Positions 1 through 9,170 of a stretch of DNA of 64,000 nt are shown piece after piece. Where the stretch lies: assembly GCF_052055485.1 (NCBI RefSeq), contig NZ_CP197171.1, positions 744,001 through 808,000 on the forward strand, read 5' to 3'. Numbering within the stretch: position 1 is the first letter of the stretch; each line of letters starts with the position of its first letter. The notes under the pieces were generated by a model. The model was given only the letters and a program-made list of their open reading frames with translations. It had not been told where the DNA came from and made no database searches. The translations under genes and the position numbers were made by a program. This DNA is from Amphibacillus sp052055485 (lineage in GTDB: Bacteria; Bacillota; Bacilli; Bacillales; Amphibacillaceae).

Positions 1-598
1 ATGTATTCCTTACAAACGTGCGATAATTAATACTCATTAGGATAAATGCAAAAACACTCACTCCAAGCACAACAAAAATAGTTGTCGACTGTATCGCCAA
101 AATATAATAGGCTATTAACCACATCAGTTGCATCAATGTATTTAACGGTTTAAAAAATACCATTCCGAAGGCAACTTTAATATATTGCAATGTTTTAAAC
201 TCAAAATGAGCCATCACGGAAAAAGTATTGACTAATGTCATAATTGCAATAAATGCAACGGAAAAGATGATCACATACAAAAAAATATGAATATGTTGAT
301 CATAATAGTAAGGAACAAAAGTGAAATTTACATAGATAATATAGAAAATGACTAAAAATATCGACCATATTATATTAGAACGAATAAACTCGGTTTTATA
401 ATAATGAAAGAACATTTTAAATAGCTTTAAGTCTTCCTCACCCATTAACCACTTTCGAATAACAGAGAATAGTGCTACTGTTGCTGGCATGAATCCTAAA
501 ACACCCACTCCCATTAGGAAAAACATGAACCATATTAGATTCAAGGCTACAAACCTATAGATGAGATCGGTAATTTTAAAAATCATATTCCCCAACAT
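1..598 (-). CDS. DUF624 (YesL-like) membrane protein, partial
   Basis: An open frame runs from an ATG at 598 to the window edge, so the C-terminus is missing. The visible 199 residues hold about five hydrophobic segments and open with the family layout (MLGNMIFKITDLIYRF, then a helix with FMPATVALFSVIRKW), matching the second DUF624 protein of this window at 5311-5994. DUF624 proteins are integral membrane proteins of unknown function that commonly sit with sugar ABC importers, as YesL does in the B. subtilis yes operon. It lies directly downstream of the two permeases, behind a hairpin, and is probably the last gene of that sugar-uptake cluster. Confidence 0.8.
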   Translation of the reverse strand, partial: MLGNMIFKITDLIYRFVALNLIWFMFFLMGVGVLGFMPATVALFSVIRKWLMGEEDLKLFKMFFHYYKTEFIRSNIIWSIFLVIFYIIYVNFTFVPYYYDQHIHIFLYVIIFSVAFIAIMTLVNTFSVMAHFEFKTLQYIKVAFGMVFFKPLNTLMQLMWLIAYYILAIQSTTIFVVLGVSVFAFILMSINYRTFVRNT

Positions 599-681
599 GA
601 GCACCCCATTATTAAAAAATCATTTCGTTTATTCTTTTAATATAGTTAAACAGTAAACTTACGCCAAATTCAAAATATATG

Positions 682-733
682 ATTCACATTCAGGTCCTTT
701 ATTCAGTTAATAATAAAGGCTCTGAATGTGAAT
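682..733 (-). terminator. Long intercistronic hairpin after the permeases
   Basis: ATTCACATTCAG (682-693) pairs with CTGAATGTGAAT (722-733), and the stem continues inward through CCTTTATT/AATAAAGG. The following T-tract on the minus strand is weak, so it may be a partial terminator or an mRNA-stabilising hairpin between the permease gene and the DUF624 gene. Confidence 0.55.
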
Positions 734-812
734 GAATTGGATTCCCTCATTAATTAAATACTTTGAAAAAGCCTATTAAACAATTAGATATTTTCAAATG
801 ACTATTAATAAA

Positions 813-1667
813 TTAGCTCTTCACAGCTCCTTCTGAGATACTTTGAATAAATAATTTATTAAACATTAAAAATACAATAAGTAATGGAACTGTTGCCCAA
901 AATGTACCAGACATAATCATGCCATAATCCAGTTGCCTTGCATCATTTAATGATCTTAACGCCACCTGAATAGTATGAATGGCTGGGTCTCGTAAAACCG
1001 TAACCGGCCATAGAAAGTCATTCCATACTTGCATAAATACAATTATACCAAGTGTTGCAAATGCTGGTAAGATCATTGGAACAACAATATTCCAGTAAGT
1101 TCGAAAATTCGAACATCCATCTATCTTTGCCGCCTCTACAATTTCATAAGGTACTCCTTCCGCAATATATTGTCTCATCCAGAAAATACCGAATGCATTG
1201 ACTAATCCAGGGACAATAATAGCACGAAGATCGTTCAGCCACCCTAAAGTAGTAATGATATAGTATTGTGGAATTAACCCTAATTGTGGAGGAACCATCA
1301 TTGTTATTAGCACAATAGTAAATAGTATGTTTTTCCCTTTAAAATTTAATTTAGAAAATGCAAAACCTGCTAGAGAACATAAAAATAACACGCCGAAAGT
1401 AATAGAAGCTGACACAATTAATGAATTTCCCATTGCTCCAAAAAAATCAATATTATCAAGTACTTTTTGAAAATTACTTACCAATTCACTGCCAGGAGCG
1501 AATGGTGGTGGTACGCTATTGATTTCTCGATTGAGTCGGGTTGACATCACAAACATATAGTAAAATGGGAAAAGGGAAAATAGGGCAGCAGCGATTAAAA
1601 ACAAATAAACGAGGGCTTTTGTAAATGAAAACTTCTTAAAACTGACTTCTGTATTTTTTTTCATCAT
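813..1667 (-). CDS. Carbohydrate ABC transporter permease, MalG type
   Basis: A 284-residue inner-membrane permease of the MalG/COG0395 family, with about six membrane segments. The cytoplasmic EAA loop that docks on the ATPase is visible near residue 180 (EAAKIDGCSNFRTYWNIVVP). The start ATG at 1667 overlaps the stop of the preceding permease and is preceded by AGGAGG. Together with the MalF-type permease and the lipoprotein at 3090-4433 it forms a sugar or oligosaccharide importer. No ATPase gene is present, so it probably shares a housekeeping MsmX-type ATPase. The substrate cannot be told from sequence. Confidence 0.92.
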   Translation of the reverse strand: MMKKNTEVSFKKFSFTKALVYLFLIAAALFSLFPFYYMFVMSTRLNREINSVPPPFAPGSELVSNFQKVLDNIDFFGAMGNSLIVSASITFGVLFLCSLAGFAFSKLNFKGKNILFTIVLITMMVPPQLGLIPQYYIITTLGWLNDLRAIIVPGLVNAFGIFWMRQYIAEGVPYEIVEAAKIDGCSNFRTYWNIVVPMILPAFATLGIIVFMQVWNDFLWPVTVLRDPAIHTIQVALRSLNDARQLDYGMIMSGTFWATVPLLIVFLMFNKLFIQSISEGAVKS

Positions 1668-2605
1668 TTATTCCCTCCTACATAGCTTCCCTTTACTTTC
1701 TTTGAACGACCAACTCTGTTTGTAATCAATAAATTAATAGCCGTTATTGCAATGATAATAATGAATAGAATAATGGCCGCAGCAGATGCAGTACCAAATG
1801 AGTTATATACAAATGCATCTCTCCATAAATAGGCAACCATTGTAATTCCTTCTTGGCGTAAGCCTCTTCCCATGAAAATAAGCGGCTCTGTAAATAATTG
1901 CAGTGCCCCTATGGTTGCTGTAAATGTAACAAACATTAAAATAGGCTTTAGCATCGGAAGCGTAACCATTCTTATTTGTTGTCCAACGGTTGCGCCATCG
2001 ATTTTTGCCGCTTCATAAAGTTCTGTCGGGATACTTTGCATACCTGCTAAAAAGATAATTGTGTTATATCCTACCCATCTCCAAAATACCATTGTCGATA
2101 TTGCAATCTTTACTGGCCAATACTCCTGGGTCCATCGAATCGGGTCGATGTCAAATATACTTAAAATATAGTTTACAAAACCAAAATCTTGGTTATTAAA
2201 AATAAGACCAAAAATGATCGCCACCGCAACCGTTGAAGTAATATAAGGTAAGAACACAAAAGTTCTAAAGGTATTACGAAACTTAATCAAAGCTGAATTA
2301 AGTGCAAACGCTAGTAATATCCCGATAAATATTTGTGGAAGTGTTCCCAAAATCCCCATGATAAATGTGTTTATGATCGATTGAAAGAATATATTGTCAT
2401 TAAAGATAATCTCGAAATTCCTAAAGCCAACATATTCCATTGGTGCTAAACCATCCCATCGAAAAAAAGATAAGTAAAAACTAAATAACATAGGGAATAG
2501 CCCAAAAATGATATACAAAATAAAAAATGGAGAAACAAACAAATAGCCAGATATTGTATTTTGTTTTTGTTCAGTTAAACGTTTAGTTTTTGCTTTTTTC
2601 GGCAA
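1664..2605 (-). CDS. Carbohydrate ABC transporter permease, MalF type
   Basis: A 313-residue permease of the COG1175 (MalF/UgpA) family with six or so membrane helices and an EAA loop (EAAKIDGATVGQQIRMVTLP) near residue 198. The start is a TTG at 2605 behind AGAGGAGG with a 7-base spacer, and no ATG fits better. It precedes and overlaps the MalG-type permease by 4 bp, indicating translational coupling. It lies 484 bp downstream of the solute-binding protein, with a terminator-like hairpin between them that would lower permease expression relative to the binding protein. Confidence 0.92.
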   Translation of the reverse strand: MPKKAKTKRLTEQKQNTISGYLFVSPFFILYIIFGLFPMLFSFYLSFFRWDGLAPMEYVGFRNFEIIFNDNIFFQSIINTFIMGILGTLPQIFIGILLAFALNSALIKFRNTFRTFVFLPYITSTVAVAIIFGLIFNNQDFGFVNYILSIFDIDPIRWTQEYWPVKIAISTMVFWRWVGYNTIIFLAGMQSIPTELYEAAKIDGATVGQQIRMVTLPMLKPILMFVTFTATIGALQLFTEPLIFMGRGLRQEGITMVAYLWRDAFVYNSFGTASAAAIILFIIIIAITAINLLITNRVGRSKKVKGSYVGGNK

Positions 2606-3044
2606 TTTTTTACCTCCTCTATAAATCCCTATAAAACAAAAGGAATACTCTACCTATTAAAATCTTGTTGTTATTTACAAAAGCAAACTTCATTATTTCT
2701 AAAGAATACTTTATATAGTCATCTCGCACACCAGAAGTTATCAATTAATTCTAGGCATGTAAGTAATTATAGTCGTTGAATTAGTAAATTAATAGCATAT
2801 TTCAGCAAAACACTCTTGACCTGTTAAACTTTATTCAACCAAAATACTCACTTAAATAAAAGAGGTGCTCCCATTACAACAATAAAAACTAAATAAATTT
2901 ATCAGATACGAAATTGAGTAAATTAATTCTTTCTAGAATTCAACATATACAATCGTCTGGCTAATATTTGTAGTTTTCCAATATTTAAAACTAAGTTTAA
3001 TAGGTATAAAGAAATAACATTATTAGAAGCAAATTAAAATGAGA
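2606..3044. other. Intercistronic gap, no gene seen
   Basis: AT-rich spacer between the binding-protein gene and the permeases. I see no open frame with a ribosome site and no conserved repeat here, only the hairpin at its right edge. Confidence 0.6.
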
Positions 3045-3071
3045 AGGGTATGGCAAGCTACTCCACACCCT
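3045..3071 (-). terminator. Hairpin behind the solute-binding protein gene
   Basis: AGGGTATGG (3045-3053) pairs with CCACACCCT (3063-3071) with one G-U pair. On the minus strand it is followed by TCTCATTTTAATTT. This is a leaky attenuator position often found between a binding protein and its permeases. Confidence 0.6.
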
Positions 3072-3089
3072 CCAAGTTTTAGTCGGAAA

Positions 3090-4433
3090 TTATTGTCTTT
3101 CTAAAACACTGTGTACTCGGTCTAACATAGCTTCCCACTCTTCTTCGGGGTCGCCACCAGCTGCAACGTTATCAATTGCTTCTTTAATCTCATCATCTAC
3201 TGGGTAGAAACTAGCCCCTTTATAAGAAGGAACGACTGATTCAGCAGCTTCAGCAAAAATTTCTGCTGTATTTATTCCCCCGAAGTAAGGGTCTTCATAC
3301 TCTTGAAATTCAGCCATCTCATATACAGATGGTGCGGATGGGAACAATCCATAACCTTGGAATGCTTTAAATTGTTGTTCTGGTGCAGTTAACCAGCTAA
3401 TAAATTTATAAGCTTCTTCTTGATTTTCATTTTCAGATGGAAGCGTTAAAAAGGATCCACCCCAGTTACCAGCACCTTCTGGTAATGTAGTCATTGACCA
3501 AACGCCTTCTTCTGGGCTGTTATCTTTAATAACACCTTGTATCCAAGCAGGTCCTAAGAATGCTGCGTAAGATGCGTCATCCATACCCGCAAACCATTCT
3601 GGAGTCCAAAGTGGAATGTCTCCTACTACACCTTCATCATAAAGATCAACAACATAATCATAACTTTCTTTAATACCACTATTTTCTTCTAAAATGAACT
3701 CGTCTTCTGGAGTAAAGTAGGTTTCAGTGAGTTGATCACGTCTTGCATTATATACAAGCTCTCCAGAATCAGTGATTAATGCTCCTGTAGCTTCATTAAT
3801 ATCTAATGCTACTTGATAAAAATCATCCCATGTTTGAATTAATTCAGATACTGCCTCCGGCGAAGAATCAAAACCAGCCTCTTCTAAAACATCGGTACGA
3901 TAGAACATTACTGTCGGCCCAATATCTGTTGGTAAACCAAATTGGAATGAACCGTCTCCACTCTGTGCATCTTGCCATACCCAATCAAGGAATTCTCCTT
4001 CAACATCTGCTGCTCCAAGATCATACAAATTGTGAAATCTATCTTCTGCAGTTAAGAAACGTCCAATTTGTGCGTCTTCTACCATTGTGATATCAGGTGC
4101 ACCACTTCCAGCTGATAGGGATGTAAACAAATTATCATGCAAGTCATTTTGATCTTGATTAATAAGATTGATTGATACATGCGGATTTTCTTCTACATAT
4201 TCTTCTATTAAAACATCATATCCCGTGTTTCCAAATTCCCAAAATACTAATTCAACTTCTGCATCCTCACTACCAATTTGTTCTTCTGTTACATCATCGG
4301 TTGTTTCTTCAGCATCATTATCATCACCGTCAACTGTCGAATCAGCACCGTTATCTGTATCGCCACCTCCACAAGCTGCTAGCAAACTAATAGCAAATAA
4401 TGCTGTTAATACAAGTTTCCAAAAGTTTTTCAT
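3090..4433 (-). CDS. Sugar ABC transporter solute-binding lipoprotein
   Basis: A 447-residue extracellular solute-binding protein of family 1 (COG1653). The chosen start at 4433 has AAGGAGGG upstream. It gives a short type II signal peptide with lipobox LAAC and the lipidated Cys at residue 21, followed by an acidic Gly/Asp/Glu linker to about residue 55. A longer in-frame start exists upstream but would bury the signal peptide. The mature domain shows the family block W..W..A....AI/VEAAAG near the C-terminus in degenerate form. It delivers the sugar to the two downstream permeases. Two cre-like boxes lie just upstream. Confidence 0.92.
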   Translation of the reverse strand: MKNFWKLVLTALFAISLLAACGGGDTDNGADSTVDGDDNDAEETTDDVTEEQIGSEDAEVELVFWEFGNTGYDVLIEEYVEENPHVSINLINQDQNDLHDNLFTSLSAGSGAPDITMVEDAQIGRFLTAEDRFHNLYDLGAADVEGEFLDWVWQDAQSGDGSFQFGLPTDIGPTVMFYRTDVLEEAGFDSSPEAVSELIQTWDDFYQVALDINEATGALITDSGELVYNARRDQLTETYFTPEDEFILEENSGIKESYDYVVDLYDEGVVGDIPLWTPEWFAGMDDASYAAFLGPAWIQGVIKDNSPEEGVWSMTTLPEGAGNWGGSFLTLPSENENQEEAYKFISWLTAPEQQFKAFQGYGLFPSAPSVYEMAEFQEYEDPYFGGINTAEIFAEAAESVVPSYKGASFYPVDDEIKEAIDNVAAGGDPEEEWEAMLDRVHSVLERQ

Positions 4434-4506
4434 CTCGAAAACCCTCCTTTTTATTTTCAGTAGCATAAATGAATCACTTAAATTTATCGATAGTTTCACC
4501 AATACT

Positions 4507-4604
4507 CCAAAGCGCTTTCAGATAAAACAGAAAAAATAACTCTTCCATACATCGTAAGCCCTTACATTCTAATGTTTAAAATAACCTTTTAAAAAGCGCT
4601 TTCA
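4507..4604 (-). promoter_or_regulatory. Pair of cre/LacI-type operators upstream of the sugar ABC operon
   Basis: Two near-palindromes, TGAAAGCGCTTT, lie at 4509-4520 and 4593-4604 (read on the minus strand). They match the CcpA cre consensus core (AAAGCGCTTT) and also the operators of LacI-family sugar repressors. Their position 75-170 bp upstream of the binding-protein start fits carbon-source control of the importer. Confidence 0.7.
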
Positions 4605-4828
4605 TACTTGTTAGGAATAGTATATTTCCTTTTTCTATCGTCTTCTATTTTTGATTCATTTATTTTACTAATACTAGTATAAACCACTAAACCGCTTTGG
4701 TAAAGTGGAGAATTAAAATATTTTAAAATTTATTCAACTTTTTCTACAGCACGTCATAAGGTCAGTTATTTTCTAAAAAGAAATTCTTTTTAGGAATATA
4801 GGCATAGTAAGATTATCACGCCATAAAA

Positions 4829-4981
4829 CGAAACTTCAATCAGTGGGAGTTGGGTCTACAGGATGTAGGTTATACAGATGTTTCCGGTGGGACAAGTAAT
4901 CAAAACACCAGATGTTTCCAGTTACTCACCCCACTGAAACCCATTGTTACCCCAAGTTTTACAAACGGTTATCTGTGATAA
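4829..4981 (+). repeat. Dispersed repeat family, copy 1
   Basis: The left end CGAAACTTCAATCAGTG and the right end (ACAAACGGTTATCTGTGAT) match the family termini. The interior is about 110 bp and carries the GTGGGACAAGTAATC-type module. It lies between the sugar-importer gene and a DUF624 gene, preceded by ATAAAA and followed by AAAAATG as in other copies. Confidence 0.85.
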
Positions 4982-5033
4982 AAATGATAATATAAATGTC
5001 CATAATCAGTTTATACTATCATCGCACCTATAC

Positions 5034-5134
5034 TTAAAGCGCTTTGGTAAAATGGTAAAACATAAATACCTCTACTAATTTCACCTCCTATATAATAAGG
5101 TTTTAATATTTAAATATAAGTGAAAGCGCTTTAA
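5034..5134. promoter_or_regulatory. Second pair of cre/LacI-type operators
   Basis: TTAAAGCGCTTTGG at 5034-5047 and TGAAAGCGCTTTAA at 5121-5134 are near-perfect palindromes of the type found near 4.5 kb. A weaker version, AAACCGCTTTGG, is at 4690-4701. The five boxes span 630 bp, which would allow a looped repressor complex. Confidence 0.6.
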
Positions 5135-5310
5135 AAAGATTATAACTTTAGCTTTTATAATTATCAACCTCATTGACACAAAATCCTACTACTAGTCTGT
5201 CAATCAAATTAAGGTATTCTCCACCAAATTAATATTAATTTCTCTTAAATATATGTTTTGATTATTTAATCTCACAGCATTCGCCAAATTAATACTGAGT
5301 GAAAAAAATA

Positions 5311-5994
5311 TTAGCCGTTTTTTTCCGACAACCTATGACCATTCTTTTGTTCTTCTTCAAGCAAAAATTTTTTTGCTTCAATTTGTTTAAAAGTAACTAG
5401 AGCAATTAACTGAATTGCAAATATTGGAACTGAAACTAGATAAAATGGAATGATTGCTGGAATCCAATAATTCAGCACGATAATAATAAAAAAGACAAAA
5501 ATAATACCTAATGAAGACAACGGAAAAATTCCCGATATCCAAAAAGCATCTCTAAAAATTTGCCAAAACTTAAGCTGATAATGCGTTTGTAACGCAAAAG
5601 TATAACTAGAGATTAATATCCACAAAGCGGTTAAGATGATTAAAGCTGGAATAACCACATAAGCCATCACAGGATGATACGGCAATGCCCTAATTATAGC
5701 AAAATCGATGAAAATAAAGCTGAAGACCAAAAAAATAACGATAAACAACTTGTTTCCACGCCAAAAGTTATTTTTGAATACAAGATAAAACGACCGCCAA
5801 ATTGTACCTGATTCATTTTCCTGTAATTTATCCCGAATAATAGAAAAGACGGCTAGAGTTGCTGGGCCAATTCCAAACAAACCTAATCCAAGTAATGAAA
5901 ATAGCATCCATAATATATTTAAATAGGCTAAGATTGTAAGCCAATTAAATAATCGATATAAGCCAAACATAGCCCCGCCATTTGGTTGATCCAT
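5311..5994 (-). CDS. DUF624 (YesL-like) membrane protein
   Basis: A 227-residue protein with about five membrane segments. The family signature is near the N-terminus (a helix followed by GLGLFGIGPATLAVFSIIRD). The start ATG at 5994 has AAGGAGGTG eight bases upstream. The C-terminus is charged. Function is unknown for the family. Paralogy with the partial gene at 1-598 and the shared operator-rich upstream region tie both to the sugar ABC importer. Confidence 0.85.
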   Translation of the reverse strand: MDQPNGGAMFGLYRLFNWLTILAYLNILWMLFSLLGLGLFGIGPATLAVFSIIRDKLQENESGTIWRSFYLVFKNNFWRGNKLFIVIFLVFSFIFIDFAIIRALPYHPVMAYVVIPALIILTALWILISSYTFALQTHYQLKFWQIFRDAFWISGIFPLSSLGIIFVFFIIIVLNYWIPAIIPFYLVSVPIFAIQLIALVTFKQIEAKKFLLEEEQKNGHRLSEKNG

Positions 5995-6162
5995 ATGAAA
6001 ACACCTCCTTAACGCTATGATAAATAGAGTAAATCTACATTCCTATAATATATCTGAATTGATATCGTTGAGCAAGTTTTTCCTTATCTGTTATTTATCA
6101 ACATGATTAACATTAGCAAAATTCTTATTCTAACAAAAAGACAAAATCTAAATAGAATAAAA

Positions 6163-6367
6163 CGAAACTTCAATCAGTGGGAGTTGGGCCTACAGGATGT
6201 AGGTCATGCAGATGTTTCCGGTGGGACGAGTAATCACAGCCCCAGTCCCAAGTCTTTTGGATGGGGTGAGTAATCGTAACCCCAGATGTTGTCACAAATG
6301 TTTGCGGTTACTCGCCCCATCGAAACCCGTTGTTGACCCGAGTTTTACGGACGGTTATCTGTGATAA
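6163..6367 (+). repeat. Dispersed repeat family, copy 2
   Basis: About 205 bp with both canonical ends (CGAAACTTCAATCAGTG and ACGGACGGTTATCTGTGAT), preceded by ATAAAA. The interior repeats the GGGGCGAGTAATC / GATTACTCGCCCC-like modules in both orientations, so it can fold into long hairpins. It is intergenic between a DUF624 gene and glmM. Confidence 0.88.
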
Positions 6368-6470
6368 AAATGGCTTTATTAAGGGATTATACACTACTAA
6401 ATCATTCTACCATACAACGAGTACACTTATGTTTACTCGAATTCATCTCTTAGCCGGGAAGTGAAAACAA

Positions 6471-6517
6471 AAAACTGGAATATGCCAATTATATTATAGT
6501 GAGCATACTCCAGTTTT
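6471..6517 (-). terminator. Terminator of the cdaA-cdaR-glmM operon
   Basis: AAAACTGGA-TATGC (6471-6485) pairs with GCATA-TCCAGTTTT (6504-6517). On the minus strand it runs into TTTTTTGTTTTC. It closes the operon after glmM, so glmS is not co-transcribed here. Confidence 0.85.
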
Positions 6518-6537
6518 GAACATTAATTTTAATTTAA

Positions 6538-7884
6538 TTATTCCAGTCCTAACCGTTCTTCAATAACCTCAACAACTTGATCTGCAGCCTCGTGACAACG
6601 TTCAATCGTTGGAGCCTCTACCATAACTCGAACAAGCGATTCTGTTCCTGACGACCTCACGAGTACACGTCCTTCACTTCCCATTTCCTGCTCAATTTTA
6701 TTAATAGCTTCTTGAATGTGTGAATCCACCAATACCTGATGTTTATCAATTACCTTTACATTTTTTAAAACTTGTGGGAATTTTTCCATTTTTGATGCTA
6801 ACTCCGATAATTTCGTGCCTGCTTCCTTCATAATATCAATTAATTGTAAGGCTGTTAGCATTCCATCTCCAGTAGTATTATAATCTAGAAAAATAATGTG
6901 ACCAGATTGTTCACCACCAAAGTTATAACCACCTTTGCGCATTTCTTCAACTACGTAGCGATCACCAACATCTGTTTTATCACTTTTTATACCTTTTTCC
7001 TCAATAGCCTTATAAAATCCTAGATTACTCATCACTGTGGTAACAACTGTTGAATGTCGAAGGAGTCCGCGTTTATTTAAATAGTCAGCACAAATATACA
7101 TAATTTGATCGCCATCAACGATATTTCCTTTTTCGTCTACAACAATTAAACGATCACCATCGCCATCAAAAGCTAAACCAATATCCGCTTCTTTTTCTAC
7201 GACTAGTGCTTGTAATGCTTCTGGTTGCGTTGAACCAACACCATCATTAATGTTTAACCCGTCTGGTGAAACACCAATAGTTGATAGATCAGCTTCCAAA
7301 TCGGCAAATAAATGAGGTGCTAAAGAAGATGCTGATCCATTAGCACAATCGAGTGCGATATGTAGACCCTCAAATTCATTATCAATCGATTGCTTTAAAT
7401 ACTGTAGATATTTTTGACCCCCTTCAAAGTAATCATTAATTACCCCAATTGCTGAACCGATTGGACGTGGAAATGAATCCTCTTTTTGATCGATTAATTC
7501 CTCAATTTCTTGTTCCTGTTCATCAGATAATTTAAATCCATCTGGTCCAAAAAATTTAATCCCATTATCCTCCACTGGATTATGCGAAGCTGAAATCATA
7601 ACCCCAGCTTCTGCACTCATCGCTTTTGTTAAGTAGGCTACTCCTGGTGTGGTAATCACACCCAGACGCATAACTTCTACCCCAATCGATAATAAACCAG
7701 CAGTCAAAGCCCCTTCCAACATATCACCTGAGATACGTGTATCTTTTCCGATTAGTACCTTTGGTTTTTCTGCTTCTCTTGTCAGTACATATCCACTAAC
7801 TCGGCCCAGTTTAAACGCTAACTCTGGCGTTAATTGCTCATTAGCTATCCCTCGCACACCATCTGTTCCGAAATATTTACCCAT
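6538..7884 (-). CDS. glmM: Phosphoglucosamine mutase GlmM
   Basis: Converts glucosamine-6-phosphate to glucosamine-1-phosphate for UDP-GlcNAc and hence peptidoglycan synthesis. The ATG at 7884 gives a 448-residue protein starting MGKYFGTDGVRGIAN, the standard family start, behind AAAGGAGAGG (an ATG at 7887 is equally placed for translation). The phosphorylated serine is Ser100 in the SASHNP loop. The metal-binding loop DGDGDR lies near residue 240 and the phosphate-binding RSSGTE near residue 408. It follows cdaR, an arrangement conserved in Firmicutes, where CdaR and GlmM modulate the di-adenylate cyclase. Confidence 0.98.
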   Translation of the reverse strand: MGKYFGTDGVRGIANEQLTPELAFKLGRVSGYVLTREAEKPKVLIGKDTRISGDMLEGALTAGLLSIGVEVMRLGVITTPGVAYLTKAMSAEAGVMISASHNPVEDNGIKFFGPDGFKLSDEQEQEIEELIDQKEDSFPRPIGSAIGVINDYFEGGQKYLQYLKQSIDNEFEGLHIALDCANGSASSLAPHLFADLEADLSTIGVSPDGLNINDGVGSTQPEALQALVVEKEADIGLAFDGDGDRLIVVDEKGNIVDGDQIMYICADYLNKRGLLRHSTVVTTVMSNLGFYKAIEEKGIKSDKTDVGDRYVVEEMRKGGYNFGGEQSGHIIFLDYNTTGDGMLTALQLIDIMKEAGTKLSELASKMEKFPQVLKNVKVIDKHQVLVDSHIQEAINKIEQEMGSEGRVLVRSSGTESLVRVMVEAPTIERCHEAADQVVEVIEERLGLE

Positions 7885-7925
7885 CATGTACCTCTCCTTT
7901 ACTTCCGAATTACTCATTTTATTAC

Positions 7926-9170
7926 TTACCGAACTTCAATCATGACTTCATCCCTAGCCAATAAAAAATCTAAATCATCTGGTCCTATCGCTTCTACAGG
8001 CAACTGATGTTCACCATCTTCAACTCCATCTAAATCAACAATCAATTGAAAATCACTTGAACTAATATCGGCTAATTCTGTTTGATAACCCGAGACAGTG
8101 ATATCAATTGTACCTGTATCAGGATTCAAAAAAGATGGTGTTAAGCCATTAGCTAAGTTTTCAATATCAATTTCCACATCTTCAATTGTCTCTTCAATCA
8201 TTTCTTCTACCTCTATAGTAACTGTTACTGTTTCACTTGATAAAAGTCTAACAGTCTCAGGTATTTCTAATTCCACTTCAACTGTGGTTGATTCAGTAAT
8301 TTCTGATAAATCAATTGGCTCGGTACTTATCGATTCAATACTAGCAAGATTTTCCTCTGAGGCGAAAACCTGAACCTCATCTACATCTGCCTCCATAGAA
8401 AGCAGTCGAAAATCCTCCGACAGCTCACCAGTCGTTTCAATTGAAAGGGGAACCGATTTATTTGGACTCGCTAACTCAACCTCAACCGAAACTACTTCCG
8501 GCTCAATCCGAGCATTTAATTGATTTCCCTCATGATCATAGACCCGGACTGGAACTTCTTCAAAAGTCATGTCTTCACCAAGTCCTTCAACGTCAATAAA
8601 GGCTGTCACCATTGCTATTCGGTCAATAATATCCTGAGAGCTGGTAACTTGTACCGTATCCGGAATAACAGTAGCTGAAGTCAATTCATAACCAGGTTGA
8701 AGAGCCTCTTGATTGGTAAATTCAACATCAACTTCATACTCCGCTGTTGCCCTTTCTTCAATAGAAACCTCAACTTGCTCTGGGGCAATTTCAACTGACA
8801 ATCGATTTGAAATCCCCTCATGCTCAAGTGGAACTGTATGCGTTCCCGGTTCTAGGCCCTCAAGATTGACATAAACATCAAAGTTTCGTTGCGTTGCAGT
8901 AGATTGCACAACACTTATTGTTCCTTGCAAAGTTACTGCAACAGTTTGTGGCACACCACTGACAACATATTGTTCATCGTCTATTTGAATACTGACAGGA
9001 ATATCCTCTAATACTTGTGTCTCTTGGGAGCTATTAAATATCGAATCAAAGCTACCAATATCCGCCGTTCGTGTATCTTGATTATCAAGTGAAATCACAG
9101 TAAATACAATAATCGCAAGCAATAAGGAAATTATACGGATGACCCATGTTTTATTTAGCCATTCATTCAT
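7926..9170 (-). CDS. cdaR: CdaR (YbbR), regulator of the c-di-AMP synthase
   Basis: A 414-residue protein with one N-terminal membrane segment (residues 10-27) and an extracellular part made of about four YbbR repeats of 80-90 residues. Each contains the beta-rich pattern VSVEIAPEQVEV or similar. It is known in B. subtilis and Listeria to bind CdaA and tune its activity. It overlaps cdaA by 4 bp and is followed by glmM after about 40 bp. It is somewhat shorter than the B. subtilis protein, mainly at the C-terminal acidic tail. Confidence 0.95.
   Translation of the reverse strand: MNEWLNKTWVIRIISLLLAIIVFTVISLDNQDTRTADIGSFDSIFNSSQETQVLEDIPVSIQIDDEQYVVSGVPQTVAVTLQGTISVVQSTATQRNFDVYVNLEGLEPGTHTVPLEHEGISNRLSVEIAPEQVEVSIEERATAEYEVDVEFTNQEALQPGYELTSATVIPDTVQVTSSQDIIDRIAMVTAFIDVEGLGEDMTFEEVPVRVYDHEGNQLNARIEPEVVSVEVELASPNKSVPLSIETTGELSEDFRLLSMEADVDEVQVFASEENLASIESISTEPIDLSEITESTTVEVELEIPETVRLLSSETVTVTIEVEEMIEETIEDVEIDIENLANGLTPSFLNPDTGTIDITVSGYQTELADISSSDFQLIVDLDGVEDGEHQLPVEAIGPDDLDFLLARDEVMIEVR

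Noticed and set aside
3806..4539. Plus-strand frames opposite the sugar-binding lipoprotein
   Set aside because: They are antisense shadows rich in His, Leu and Ser, with no ribosome site, and a clear lipoprotein is on the other strand.
6368..6540. glmS ribozyme or glmS gene after glmM
   Set aside because: Only the operon terminator and a repeat copy are present. Neither the ribozyme core nor glmS is in this stretch.
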